A model generated the notes under the pieces. The model ran no database searches and was not told where the DNA came from. It worked only from the letters and a program-made list of their open reading frames with translations. Shown here one piece after another: positions 1-6,500 of a DNA stretch of 10,984 bases. Origin of the DNA: Micrococcales bacterium. GTDB taxonomy: Bacteria > Actinomycetota > Actinomycetes > Actinomycetales > Microbacteriaceae. Location: the NCBI GenBank assembly GCA_947441105.1, contig CANESN010000018.1:1-10984 (forward strand). The letters run 5' to 3'. A program made the translations under genes and the position numbers. Numbering within the stretch: position 1 is the stretch's first letter; each line of letters opens with the position of its first letter.

Positions 1-520
1 AACGGAATCTCAAGGCCTATCAGTTGCAACTGTTCGTGCTGTCGAATTCTCGCGCGGAGACTACAAGCCTGCCGAAGCATCAGAATTTGAAGTCAAGACC
101 TCCAGAAGTCGCACCTACACAGGAATGCTCGCTGAGGATTACTGGGTCAAGCCACGATTCAGCAACTTCAGCTCGGCTCTATTGATGAAGACATCCGCCG
201 AATTGGTCGGTGTTCCATATGTTTACGGTGGCGAGACTCCGGCTGGCTTTGACTGCTCTGGCTACGTGCTGTTCATCTACTCGCAGTTTGGCGTTCCACT
301 GCCTCACAGTGTTTATCAGCAGTCCAAACTGGGTGTAAAGATCGACATTGAGGATGCAGTTCCCGGTGACATCGTGGTTTTCAACGACTACAGCCACAAT
401 GGAATCTACGCGGGTAACGGTAACTTCTACCACGCACCACAGCCCGGTGACCGTGTGAAGCTAGCGCCAATCTTCACTCCTCGATTCCACATCATCCGCC
501 TGGTCGACATCAACAATTAA
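1..520 (+). CDS. NlpC/P60 family peptidoglycan endopeptidase (5'-truncated by window edge)
   Basis: Cell-wall cysteine peptidase of the C40 family, which cuts peptide stems of peptidoglycan outside the membrane. The frame is open from base 2, so the true start, and presumably a signal peptide, lie upstream; the Met at 125 is internal. The visible 172 residues have about 50 unrecognised residues, then a complete NlpC/P60 domain. Its landmarks are YVYGG, the catalytic Cys in FDCSG (residue 85 of the visible fragment), the catalytic His in SHNGIYAG (about 132), and a third polar residue, His in the HAP motif (about 144). GDIVVF between them is also typical. All three catalytic positions are intact, so the enzyme should be active. 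The domain ends close to the C terminus, as usual for wall hydrolases with an N-terminal targeting region. Family call secure; exact bond cleaved unknown. Confidence 0.9.
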   Translation, partial: TESQGLSVATVRAVEFSRGDYKPAEASEFEVKTSRSRTYTGMLAEDYWVKPRFSNFSSALLMKTSAELVGVPYVYGGETPAGFDCSGYVLFIYSQFGVPLPHSVYQQSKLGVKIDIEDAVPGDIVVFNDYSHNGIYAGNGNFYHAPQPGDRVKLAPIFTPRFHIIRLVDINN

Positions 521-547
521 TCGATACCAAAACTTCATTTTTTGTTT

Positions 548-568
548 CTGCGTTTCTGCGCAGTTTTT
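548..568 (+). terminator. Weak intrinsic terminator after the NlpC/P60 gene
   Basis: A 5-bp stem, CTGCG (548-552) with CGCAG (559-563), has a 6-nt loop and is followed at once by five T (564-568). It begins 27 nt after the NlpC/P60 stop codon, a normal place for a terminator. The short stem makes this a modest call. Confidence 0.35.
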
Positions 569-593
569 CACCTGTCCGTCGTAATCTTCCATC

Positions 594-736
594 AAGTGTT
601 GGCTCGATTATTGGGGAGGAGGTGCAAGATGCCCAATGGTTTGCTCTCCAAGCACGGCAATTGGATCCATTTGCACCAGCATCCCTGTATATCTAGCCGG
701 GAAATTTCGCGCGTCGCATTTTGCGGCGCGTTTTTT
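594..736 (+). ncRNA. Candidate structured leader RNA or small RNA ending in an intrinsic terminator
   Basis: No covariance model was available; the call rests on folding by eye. A possible closing helix pairs 599-604 with 695-700, including two G-U pairs. Inside it is a long interrupted hairpin: GGTGCAA (621-627) with TTGCACC (671-677), GAT (628-630) with ATC (665-667), and CCAAT (633-637) with ATTGG (660-664), separated by small bulges. A possible TGCT/AGCA tip lies at 642-645/651-654. The terminator at 710-736 ends the unit. A TAATCT hexamer at 582-587 could be the -10, giving a start near 594 and an RNA of about 143 nt. It could be a cis-acting attenuator of the HNH gene or an independent sRNA. 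A published mcrA RNA motif lies, as I recall, upstream of HNH/McrA-type genes in actinobacteria; I cannot test whether this matches it. Confidence 0.4.
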
Positions 737-814
737 ATTGCCCGGCAGTCACACCGAAATCCCGCAGGCCGTGCGGGTGGTTTCGATAAAGGAGCAGTCA
801 GTTGCGCACATTAG
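629..814 (+). CDS. Possible short leader ORF (61 aa), His-rich, upstream of and overlapping the HNH gene
   Basis: ATG at 629 follows a perfect AGGAGG (617-622) with a 6-nt spacer, a better ribosome site than most genes here have. The frame runs 61 codons to TAG at 812-814, ending 13 nt inside the HNH gene. Residues 9-18 contain four His, including HLHQH, which recalls leader peptides of attenuators, but no histidine gene is nearby. The ribosome site and start codon lie in the 5' arm of the 621-677 hairpin, so folding would hide them. Against it, the frame reads straight through the terminator at 710-736, which gives unlikely protein sequence, and the C-terminal half resembles no family I know. 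It could equally be a chance frame over a structured RNA. Confidence 0.25.
   Translation: MPNGLLSKHGNWIHLHQHPCISSREISRVAFCGAFFIARQSHRNPAGRAGGFDKGAVSCAH
710..736 (+). terminator. Strong intrinsic terminator in the leader of the HNH gene
   Basis: An 8-bp G+C-rich stem pairs CGCGTCGC (710-717) with GCGGCGCG (723-730), with one G-U pair, a 5-nt ATTTT loop and six T directly after (731-736). It is the best-formed terminator in the window. It lies 190 nt past the NlpC/P60 stop and 65 nt before the HNH start. It is therefore better placed to end a small or leader RNA, or to attenuate HNH transcription, than to end the NlpC/P60 mRNA. Confidence 0.7.
755..785 (+). promoter_or_regulatory. Hairpin directly before the HNH gene ribosome binding site
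   Basis: CGAAA (755-759) pairs with TTTCG (781-785), and CCCGCA (761-766) with TGCGGG (772-777), giving 11 bp with a small internal loop. The HNH Shine-Dalgarno AAAGGAG begins at 788, only 2 nt past the stem. There is no T tract, so it is not a terminator. It may affect ribosome access or stabilise the 5' end of a processed mRNA. Function is inferred from position only. Confidence 0.4.
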
Positions 815-1308
815 TCCTAAACGCGGGTTACGAACCGCTAGCCGTAGTGTCATTCAAGCGAGCGTTGATCTTGGTGTTGAACCAAAAGGCAACCATTCTC
901 GCCGGTGCTGAGAAGGGTAGGGTCCACAGCGCAGATCGCGAGTTCGAGTTACCAACCGTGATTCTGCTGCAGCGCTACGTAAGAATTCCAGGCTCTCGAA
1001 AGATCCCGGTTTCAAGGCGAGGAGTCCTGAGAAGGGATGGTCACCGCTGCGGCTACTGCGGTAAGAGCGCAAACACAATTGACCACATTCTTCCAAAATC
1101 TCGTGGGGGAGCCGACAGCTGGGAAAACCTAGTTGCCTGCTGCCTACGCTGCAATAACAACAAGAGCGATAAGACTCCGGCAGAGATGGGCTGGGAGCTC
1201 AAAGTCACACCCAAGATGCCTAGCGGTTTAATTTGGACGGTTCGTGGAGTTGAAAAAGAAGACCCGCAGTGGGAGCCGTTTTTGGGGATGCAGCGCCAAG
1301 CTGCATAA
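802..1308 (+). CDS. HNH endonuclease family protein (168 aa)
   Basis: Small HNH nuclease of a type found in nearly all actinobacterial genomes; its cellular role is not established. The N-terminal ~70 residues (starting MRTLVLNAGYEPL) are the conserved family leader. The HNH/McrA-type zinc fold follows: C83xxC86 and C114xxC117 as likely zinc ligands, catalytic D94-H95 in IDHILPKSRGG, N109 in WENLVACC, and the C-terminal CNNNK run. All key residues are present, so it should be an active metal-dependent nuclease. The start is TTG at 802, chosen because AAAGGAG (788-794) lies 7 nt upstream and the family N terminus begins exactly there. It is preceded by a structured leader and ends 1 nt from the tRNA-Arg 3' end. 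A restriction role is possible, but no methylase is nearby. Confidence 0.88.
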   Translation: MRTLVLNAGYEPLAVVSFKRALILVLNQKATILAGAEKGRVHSADREFELPTVILLQRYVRIPGSRKIPVSRRGVLRRDGHRCGYCGKSANTIDHILPKSRGGADSWENLVACCLRCNNNKSDKTPAEMGWELKVTPKMPSGLIWTVRGVEKEDPQWEPFLGMQRQAA

Positions 1309-1309
1309 G

Positions 1310-1382
1310 TGGCCTCGGTAGGAATCGAACCTACGACACACGGTTTAGGAAACCGTTGCTCTATCCACTGAGCTACGAAGCC
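1310..1382 (-). tRNA. tRNA-Arg, anticodon CCT
   Basis: The minus strand folds into a full cloverleaf. The acceptor GGCTTCG pairs with CGAGGCC (one G-U pair). The D arm contains GCTCAGTGGATAGAGC. The anticodon stem is ACGGT/ACCGT around the loop TTCCTAA, placing CCT at positions 34-36. The T arm is GTAGG TTCGAAT CCTAC. The discriminator is A and no CCA is encoded. It reads AGG codons. The 3' end is 1 nt from the HNH stop codon, so any terminator would lie within that gene. Confidence 0.97.
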
Positions 1383-1486
1383 AAAAAGCTACTACTAGGT
1401 TACTCGCAATTGCCAGTTGGATTTTGGCTTGATAACTGTTTAGCTGGCGGCCCGAGAGCCAACCGAGGATTACAGAGTTTCGCTCT

Positions 1487-1492
1487 TAGGAT
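1487..1492 (+). promoter_or_regulatory. Possible -10 (or ribosome site) of the DUF4011 gene
   Basis: TAGGAT fits the TANNNT -10 pattern and lies 6 nt before the GTG at 1499, the spacing of leaderless promoters in actinobacteria. The same bases (TTAGGA, 1486-1491) could act as a weak Shine-Dalgarno 7 nt from that GTG. The sequence cannot decide between them, but either one favours GTG 1499 over TTG 1493. No clear -35 is seen. Confidence 0.35.
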
Positions 1493-1498
1493 TTGCGC

Positions 1499-4400
1499 GT
1501 GGAAGCGCACGCTAGCATCCGCGCTTGGCGCGATGAACTTTCGGGAATTGGTGGAACCAACCCCTTAGTTTCGTTTGAGCTTTCCAGCTTCGGTCAGGTG
1601 GACCTTGCTAGATCCCACCCCGGAGGACTTGCTCAGCTAGTTACCTCAAGAAGCACAACGCTAAGCAACCTGGTTCGCGATGGAGTCGCCCAGGCTCGTG
1701 CTCACAGCACGGTGCGCCGCATAAAACTCAAAGCGGCAAGAATCCAAGACAACTTTGGTATCGCATCAATTTTTATTGCCGGTGGCTTGGTGCAGGATTT
1801 GGACAGCGGCCAGAAGCTTCCGATTTTGCTTTGGCCAACCCACCTAATTTCCAAGGGCGAAGACTACGAAATTCGAATCGACCCAAGACCGCAGTTGAAC
1901 CCGGCGGTCTCAAAAATGATCAGTTCGGTCAGAAAGAGTTTCAGCCCGAATGACCTCTTGGCAGTATCGGTTGGTCAGGGCGATCTCATCCCGCTTTCGG
2001 TTTTGTCTTTGGTGTCTGAAATTCTGTCGGGCCAAAGAGTTGAAGTTGAAAAGCTACTGGTGCTGGGAAACTTTGTGCCGGATCTTCTAATGACTCAGTT
2101 GCAGGAATACTCGCTCGACGAGTCAATTTCAAACTTGCTAACTGGCGAGGAAGAAGTTCCACTACTGACTTCGACTCACGAAGTGGTTTTGGTCGCAAAC
2201 GCCGACAACTCACAGCGAGAGGTGTTGACCAGGGCCCTGGCGGGCAATTCCTTTGCGGTTGAAACACTGCCGGGTTGTGGCTATCTGCAGACCGCGGTGA
2301 ACCTAGTTGCAAATCTTGCCTACGCCTCAAAGCGAGCACTGATTATTGGACCCAGGCAGCAGACCTTGGATGAAATGGCAGAACGTCTGGGTGCCGCAGG
2401 CCTTGCCGGCCTAGCAATCCGCGAATCTCACAGTTGGACCGATGCGGTGAGTGCAATTTCTCGCAATGAGAAAGCCCAACCCGTTGCCCTCGCTGACGCT
2501 TTGTCTGCCAAGAAGCAAGCAGAAGCTCAAATAGCAAAGTATTTCGAGCTGGTGGGTCATCCAGACCAAGAGCTTAATGTCAGTTTGATCGACGCAATGC
2601 GAGAGCTGGCAGCGCTGGCCGGCAAGCCGGTGCCTGCTGTAAACAACGCAAGAATTCGCACAGATCTTTTGCCTGGACTTTCCGAGACCGCGCTCCCAGC
2701 TCTTCGAAATGCCTTCGAACTCGAAGTGTTTAATTACGGACCGCAGGATTCACCTTGGTTCGCTGCTCGCTTTGAAAACCAGCTTGAGATAGATGCTGCA
2801 CTTAGCGCGGTTCGGTCAATCTCCGGCGAGGAATTCCGGACCCTTCGCTATCAGATCAATCGGTACCTAGGCGATCAAAAGCTGGTTCAGAGCGAGAGCG
2901 TCGAGCAGTGGGCAAGACAGCTGCGGTTACTCCTTGGTATTCGTGAGACCCTGGATAAGTTCCTACCTTCAATCTATGACCGATCGCTTGCCCAGATGAT
3001 TGAAGCAACCGCACCTAGAACTGAGCGCGGCCAGCTCTCAGGTGCACAGCGTCGCAGATTCAAAAAACTTGCTAAAGAATTTATTCGCCCGGGTGCATCT
3101 ATAAGCAACCTATATCTTTCGCTCCAGCTTGCAGAACAGCAGCGAATTGGTTGGCTGGAGCTCAACCAAACCCAGGCTCCGCCGACGGTTCCGCTAGGGC
3201 TTAGCGATGTTCAGGAAAAGTACGAGCGAATCACCTCGGTGCTGGATCTGTTGCAGCGTCACCTCGACCCAAATCCAGATATCGAGCTTTTGACTCGTTT
3301 GAGTCTTGATGACCTAGAGGCGAAGGTCAATGACCTTGCCTCTAAGACCGAGATTTTAGATCGACTGCTGGAGCGTGAACCAAAGGTGGCTCAGCTTGAA
3401 CAGCTAGGGCTCGGATCTTTAGTTGTGGAGCTGTGCAAGCTACACCCAAGCCTTGAGCAGGTGGAGAGCGAATTTGAGTTGGCCTGGTGGCAGTCTGCAC
3501 TTGAGGCGATCGTGAATCGTAACCCGGCCATCCTGCAGTACTCAGCGACCGAGATTGCAAAGCTGGAAACCGAATTCGAACGCTGTGCAACGCAACTGAT
3601 TGACCACGGAAACGCCGAGGTTAAAGATCGTTTGGGTAAGCGCTGGACCACCGCAATTACCAAGCACCCAGCCCAGGCCGACAAACTTCGCAATCTACTT
3701 AGAGCCAGAGAGCTCAACCTCAAATCCGGATATCAAGAAGCTGGACCGCTGTGGAATGCGCTGGCAAGTGCAGTACTGCTATCGCCCTATCGCATGCACG
3801 AGTTGGCTAAGGACGAAAAATTTGATGTGGTAATCATTCTGGACGCCGCTTCCACCGCCATGGCGGAGGCACTTCCGGCAATAGCTCGAGCAAATCAGGT
3901 GATTGTTTTTGGTGATCCGACCCTTGCACTGGTTGAGGACTTTGACACAGTGGCAAGGCCAAATCAGGGCCATGTTGCTCCAAAGCGTGAGTCAAGCTAT
4001 GAGGCAATTTCGAAGCGCTTCGGGTCAATCTCCATCACCCACAGCTATCGCACCGAGGGTCAGGTTTTGGGTAGTTACCTAAACCAAAACTTCTATAGCG
4101 AGCGTTTGATTTTGGAACCGGCAGCCGGGCAGCTGTTTGGTTCTCACAACTTCGAACATGTTCAAATTCTTGAGGGGGCAGTTGCAACCTCGACTATTGA
4201 AGGTGCCACCGAGTCGATGGACGCTGAGGTAGCTAAGGTCGCAGAACTCGTACTAAACCACGCCAGGTGGACTCCTGAGCAGTCGCTCTGCGTTGTTACC
4301 GCGTCCGCAGCACACGCCGACCGCATCGAACAGTCGGTGGCCTTAGCGCTGAAGGATCAGGCAAAGCTCGCAGAGTTCTTTGACGCCCACGGTCGCGAGC

Positions 4401-5104
4401 GTTTCCAGGTCGCGACCATGAGCCAGTTCACCCACCGACTTGCAGATCGAGTTATCTTCTCGGTTGGTTTTGGTAAAACTCCAGAGGGTCGAATTTCCGG
4501 AACGTTAGGTGATTTCAATTCAGAGTTCGCCTCCCACTGGATGGTCAACACGATCGTGTCTGCAAGGAAACGACTGACCGTGGTCTCTTGCTACAACTTC
4601 GAGGACTTTGCTGCCGGAAAACTTCCGGATAATCAACGCTGGCTAAAAGACCTAATCGCCCCAAGTTTCCTAAGCGATATTCGAAGTGGCGAACCAGACC
4701 CACTTTTGGCAGACCTTGCCAGAAGGTTGGAAAAGATTGGTTGCAATGTCGCACTGAACTTTGGCGATCGAATTGGGCTTGCGGTGTCGCTCGGGAACAA
4801 GGCGGCTGTGATCGATGCCGACTGGGCGCTTAGAGGCGAGAACTGGGACGAGAAGCTTTGGCTTAGGCCAGGACTTTTGCGTGCGATGGGCTGGACCTAC
4901 ATCCGCGTCCACGCCCTTGAAATCTTCGCCCAGCCGCAAGAGGTAGCTAATCGAATTGCCAAGCAATTGGGCCTTGATCTTGAGCGCAAAGCGCAACCAC
5001 TATTTGAGGACAAGGCCTTTGAGGACACCGGTCGTGCCTGGGGCGATCCGGATGACAATAACGACAATCGTCTAAATGACGAGCGCCCTCCGCACTGGGG
5101 CTAG
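1499..5104 (+). CDS. DUF4011 / SF1 helicase-like protein with C-terminal MTES_1575-type REase-like domain; degenerate ATPase motifs
   Basis: Very large cytoplasmic protein (1201 aa) with the layout of actinobacterial DUF4011 helicases. Residues ~8-150 match DUF4011 (WRDELSGIGGTNPLVSF). A split SF1 ATPase surrounds a long helical insert (~330-700). Residues ~1067-1160 resemble the Vsr-like REase_MTES_1575 domain (ending in GW, RVHALEIFAQP). The ATPase signatures are altered: the Walker A region reads GCGYLQT (259-265) with Tyr at the usual Lys; Walker B reads DAAS (782-785) with Ala at the usual Glu; the TRAR motif reads VSAR (ending at R1023). Motif IV (HSYRTEGQVLGSYLNQNFY) is still clear. 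I infer loss of ATP hydrolysis while the fold persists. The nuclease domain also lacks an obvious PD-(D/E)xK set. GTG 1499 is preferred to TTG 1493, which is only 1 nt from TTAGGA; a TAG at 1487 rules out any start further upstream. Related proteins are suspected in DNA repair or defence, but the function is unknown. Confidence 0.8.
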   Translation: MEAHASIRAWRDELSGIGGTNPLVSFELSSFGQVDLARSHPGGLAQLVTSRSTTLSNLVRDGVAQARAHSTVRRIKLKAARIQDNFGIASIFIAGGLVQDLDSGQKLPILLWPTHLISKGEDYEIRIDPRPQLNPAVSKMISSVRKSFSPNDLLAVSVGQGDLIPLSVLSLVSEILSGQRVEVEKLLVLGNFVPDLLMTQLQEYSLDESISNLLTGEEEVPLLTSTHEVVLVANADNSQREVLTRALAGNSFAVETLPGCGYLQTAVNLVANLAYASKRALIIGPRQQTLDEMAERLGAAGLAGLAIRESHSWTDAVSAISRNEKAQPVALADALSAKKQAEAQIAKYFELVGHPDQELNVSLIDAMRELAALAGKPVPAVNNARIRTDLLPGLSETALPALRNAFELEVFNYGPQDSPWFAARFENQLEIDAALSAVRSISGEEFRTLRYQINRYLGDQKLVQSESVEQWARQLRLLLGIRETLDKFLPSIYDRSLAQMIEATAPRTERGQLSGAQRRRFKKLAKEFIRPGASISNLYLSLQLAEQQRIGWLELNQTQAPPTVPLGLSDVQEKYERITSVLDLLQRHLDPNPDIELLTRLSLDDLEAKVNDLASKTEILDRLLEREPKVAQLEQLGLGSLVVELCKLHPSLEQVESEFELAWWQSALEAIVNRNPAILQYSATEIAKLETEFERCATQLIDHGNAEVKDRLGKRWTTAITKHPAQADKLRNLLRARELNLKSGYQEAGPLWNALASAVLLSPYRMHELAKDEKFDVVIILDAASTAMAEALPAIARANQVIVFGDPTLALVEDFDTVARPNQGHVAPKRESSYEAISKRFGSISITHSYRTEGQVLGSYLNQNFYSERLILEPAAGQLFGSHNFEHVQILEGAVATSTIEGATESMDAEVAKVAELVLNHARWTPEQSLCVVTASAAHADRIEQSVALALKDQAKLAEFFDAHGRERFQVATMSQFTHRLADRVIFSVGFGKTPEGRISGTLGDFNSEFASHWMVNTIVSARKRLTVVSCYNFEDFAAGKLPDNQRWLKDLIAPSFLSDIRSGEPDPLLADLARRLEKIGCNVALNFGDRIGLAVSLGNKAAVIDADWALRGENWDEKLWLRPGLLRAMGWTYIRVHALEIFAQPQEVANRIAKQLGLDLERKAQPLFEDKAFEDTGRAWGDPDDNNDNRLNDERPPHWG

Positions 5105-5298
5105 TCGCTAGAAGAGCTAGAAGGCTGTGAGTCGGTTCGGTAGAAACCGGAGCCCTTGAAGCTGACTCCAAGATTGCCAAATTGCTTGCGCAGTTCACCC
5201 TCGCACTTTGGGCAGCTGGTCAAAGCAGCATCTGAGAAAGACTGTTGAATCTCAAATGCATGTTCACACTCTTTGCAGACGTATGAATAAGTTGGCAT
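5101..5298 (-). CDS. FmdB family zinc ribbon protein (65 aa)
   Basis: Small zinc ribbon of the FmdB/putative regulatory protein family. MPTYSYVCKEC at the N terminus, C8xxC11 with C29xxC32 as four zinc ligands, and the family's GSGFYRTD motif (~50-57) are all present, followed by a Ser-rich tail. The ATG at 5298 has GGAGG 5 nt upstream. It lies 18 nt behind the folate cyclo-ligase stop and is probably co-transcribed with it, an arrangement common in actinobacteria. Its stop shares the palindrome CTAG (5101-5104) with the stop of the convergent DUF4011 gene. The biochemical role of FmdB proteins is unsettled. Confidence 0.9.
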   Translation of the reverse strand: MPTYSYVCKECEHAFEIQQSFSDAALTSCPKCEGELRKQFGNLGVSFKGSGFYRTDSQPSSSSSD

Positions 5299-5316
5299 GT
5301 TTCCTCCGAGAAAATT

Positions 5317-5859
5317 TTAACTGATTGCGGATGCGCGAAAGTGATGGATTGCTGTTGGCGTAACAGCACCGGTCACCCAAACATCGTGAGCTTCTGCTGG
5401 GATTGCCGCCAGCACCTCTGAGTCAAACACCACCGCGTAGCGCGGGATGCCCGTAACTGACAAGAGCGCTCTGTCGTAGTAGCCCTTGCCTTTGCCAAGT
5501 CTGTTTCCCACACCATCCACAGCCAGAGCGGGAACAAGGATTAGTTCGCACTCGGAAATATCTCTAGCCTCGCCCTGCGGTTCCAAAATGCCATGGCTGC
5601 CCGGTGCCAAATCCCCAGAGGCAAATACCAATTCATCGCCTGAGATTCTTGGCAAAAGCAACTTCTTGCCCATCGCAATCACCCAGTTGTTGAACTCCGC
5701 GATATCGGGCTCATTGGCAAGTGGCTGATAGCTGGCTACCGCGCTTGCATTGAGCTCAAGGGTGAGTCGCACCAGATTGGCTGCAAGCCCTTCCGAAGAC
5801 TGAGGTCTAGCCGCAAGACAGCGCTGTCTGATCTCAGATTTGCTTTCGAGGGATTCCAT
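5317..5859 (-). CDS. 5-formyltetrahydrofolate cyclo-ligase (MTHFS)
   Basis: Cytoplasmic ATP-dependent enzyme that converts 5-formyl-THF to 5,10-methenyl-THF, returning a stored folate to one-carbon metabolism. At 180 aa it is a normal length. The N-terminal KSEIRQRCLAAR helix, NEPD (49-52), the LLLPRISGDELVF strand, and the ATP/folate-binding signature GKGKGYYDR (122-130) after VPALAVDGVGNRLG are all present. The start is ATG 5859, which puts the conserved K..R helix at residue 7; an in-frame ATG at 5904 would add 15 unlikely residues and overlap the divergent acetyltransferase. No clear Shine-Dalgarno precedes either start, so a very short leader is likely. It is the first gene of a two-gene unit with fmdB. 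Confidence 0.92.
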   Translation of the reverse strand: MESLESKSEIRQRCLAARPQSSEGLAANLVRLTLELNASAVASYQPLANEPDIAEFNNWVIAMGKKLLLPRISGDELVFASGDLAPGSHGILEPQGEARDISECELILVPALAVDGVGNRLGKGKGYYDRALLSVTGIPRYAVVFDSEVLAAIPAEAHDVWVTGAVTPTAIHHFRASAIS

Positions 5860-5864
5860 AGAGG

Positions 5865-5870
5865 TAATCT
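5865..5870 (+). promoter_or_regulatory. Probable -10 element of a leaderless acetyltransferase mRNA
   Basis: TAATCT matches the TANNNT -10 pattern and ends 7 nt before the GTG at 5878, placing the expected transcription start on or next to the start codon. No usable Shine-Dalgarno is present (the nearest, AGAGGT, is 12 nt away). This fits the leaderless transcripts common in actinobacteria. It lies in the 18-bp divergent gap with the folate cyclo-ligase gene. Confidence 0.45.
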
Positions 5871-5877
5871 TGCCAGC

Positions 5878-6465
5878 GTGAACCCATTTCGCCCAATCGC
5901 CCATGGAGCAATCTCGCTTCGTCCAGTCGGAAGAAGAGATTATTGGCGCTTGCAGCAGCTGCTTACTCAGGACCGAGATTGGCTAGAGCCCTGGGAGGCA
6001 ACCACACCGGGACTTAGAACCGTGGTGAATGCCCGCTGGATGATTTCCAGTCTGAGAGCGCAGGCCAGGCGCGGAACCGGCTATGGGTTTGTGATTTTGA
6101 AAGATGGCTTGGTGGTGGGTCAACTCAATGTGGCCAATGTTCAACACGGGTCAGTGTCCTCGGCAACAATCGGTTACTGGATCGCAAAATCCACCGCGGG
6201 GCAAAACATCATGCCGACCGCTGTCGCATTAGCGATTGATTTTTTGATGGATGACGTAGGGCTCCATCGAGTTGAAATTGACATTCGGCCGGAGAATATG
6301 CCAAGCCTTCGAGTTGTTGAAAAATTGGGACTCAGGCAAGAAGGTCTAAAGGAACGCTTCATTCATATCGATGGCGCATGGCGCGACCACAAGATTTTTG
6401 CCATCACAGCGGAGGAAAAAACCGGCTCGATGTTGAACCGACTGGCGAACACGCGCTCTGAATAA
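5878..6465 (+). CDS. RimJ/RimL-like GNAT N-acetyltransferase
   Basis: GNAT-fold acetyl-CoA-dependent acetyltransferase of the RimJ/RimL type, which usually acetylates protein N termini such as those of ribosomal proteins; the substrate here is unknown. Markers in order: ISLRPVGRRDYWRLQQLL (12-29), DWLEPWE (34-40), IGYWIAK (98-104), the CoA-binding turn, HRVEIDIRPENMPSLRVVEKLG (130-151), and WRDH (168-171). One oddity is that the CoA loop reads AGQN (107-110) where the family normally has a G-x-G turn. At 195 aa the length is typical. The start is GTG 5878, with a -10-like TAATCT 7 nt upstream; the ATG at 5903 is out of frame. The SepX/GlpR-like gene follows 35 nt downstream, the order seen in many actinobacteria. 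Confidence 0.9.
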   Translation: MNPFRPIAHGAISLRPVGRRDYWRLQQLLTQDRDWLEPWEATTPGLRTVVNARWMISSLRAQARRGTGYGFVILKDGLVVGQLNVANVQHGSVSSATIGYWIAKSTAGQNIMPTAVALAIDFLMDDVGLHRVEIDIRPENMPSLRVVEKLGLRQEGLKERFIHIDGAWRDHKIFAITAEEKTGSMLNRLANTRSE

Positions 6466-6488
6466 CGCCGTTTGGGAACCCCTAGGCA

Positions 6489-6494
6489 TATCTT
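6489..6494 (+). promoter_or_regulatory. Probable -10 element of a leaderless SepX/GlpR-like gene
   Basis: TATCTT fits TANNNT and is separated from the ATG at 6501 by 6 nt, with no Shine-Dalgarno between. Transcription would begin at or beside the ATG. This suggests the membrane protein has its own promoter in addition to any read-through from the acetyltransferase gene. No clear -35 is seen. Confidence 0.45.
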
Positions 6495-6500
6495 GAAGCT

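Noticed and set aside
542..628. Upstream TTG-started extension of the short leader frame
   Set aside because: It begins inside the weak terminator and has no ribosome site; the ATG at 629 with AGGAGG is the only credible start in that frame.
1383..1486. Sigma70-like promoter pairs in the tRNA/DUF4011 divergent gap (for example TTGCCA at about 1409 with a 17-nt spacer)
   Set aside because: The matching -10 boxes (TAACTG, TTAGCT) are poor on the plus strand and the minus-strand candidates for the tRNA are no better, so none is listed.
1269..1568. Plus-strand 99-residue frame across the tRNA
   Set aside because: It overlaps the HNH 3' end, the antisense of tRNA-Arg and the DUF4011 start, with no ribosome site or similarity.
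3391..3723. Minus-strand 110-residue frame inside the DUF4011 gene
   Set aside because: One of many antisense frames across this long gene; it has no ribosome site or domain, and the plus-strand frame is a clear protein.
5860..5904. ATG at 5904 as the start of the folate cyclo-ligase
   Set aside because: It would add 15 residues not typical of the family and overlap the divergent acetyltransferase gene by 27 nt; ATG 5859 fits the family N terminus.
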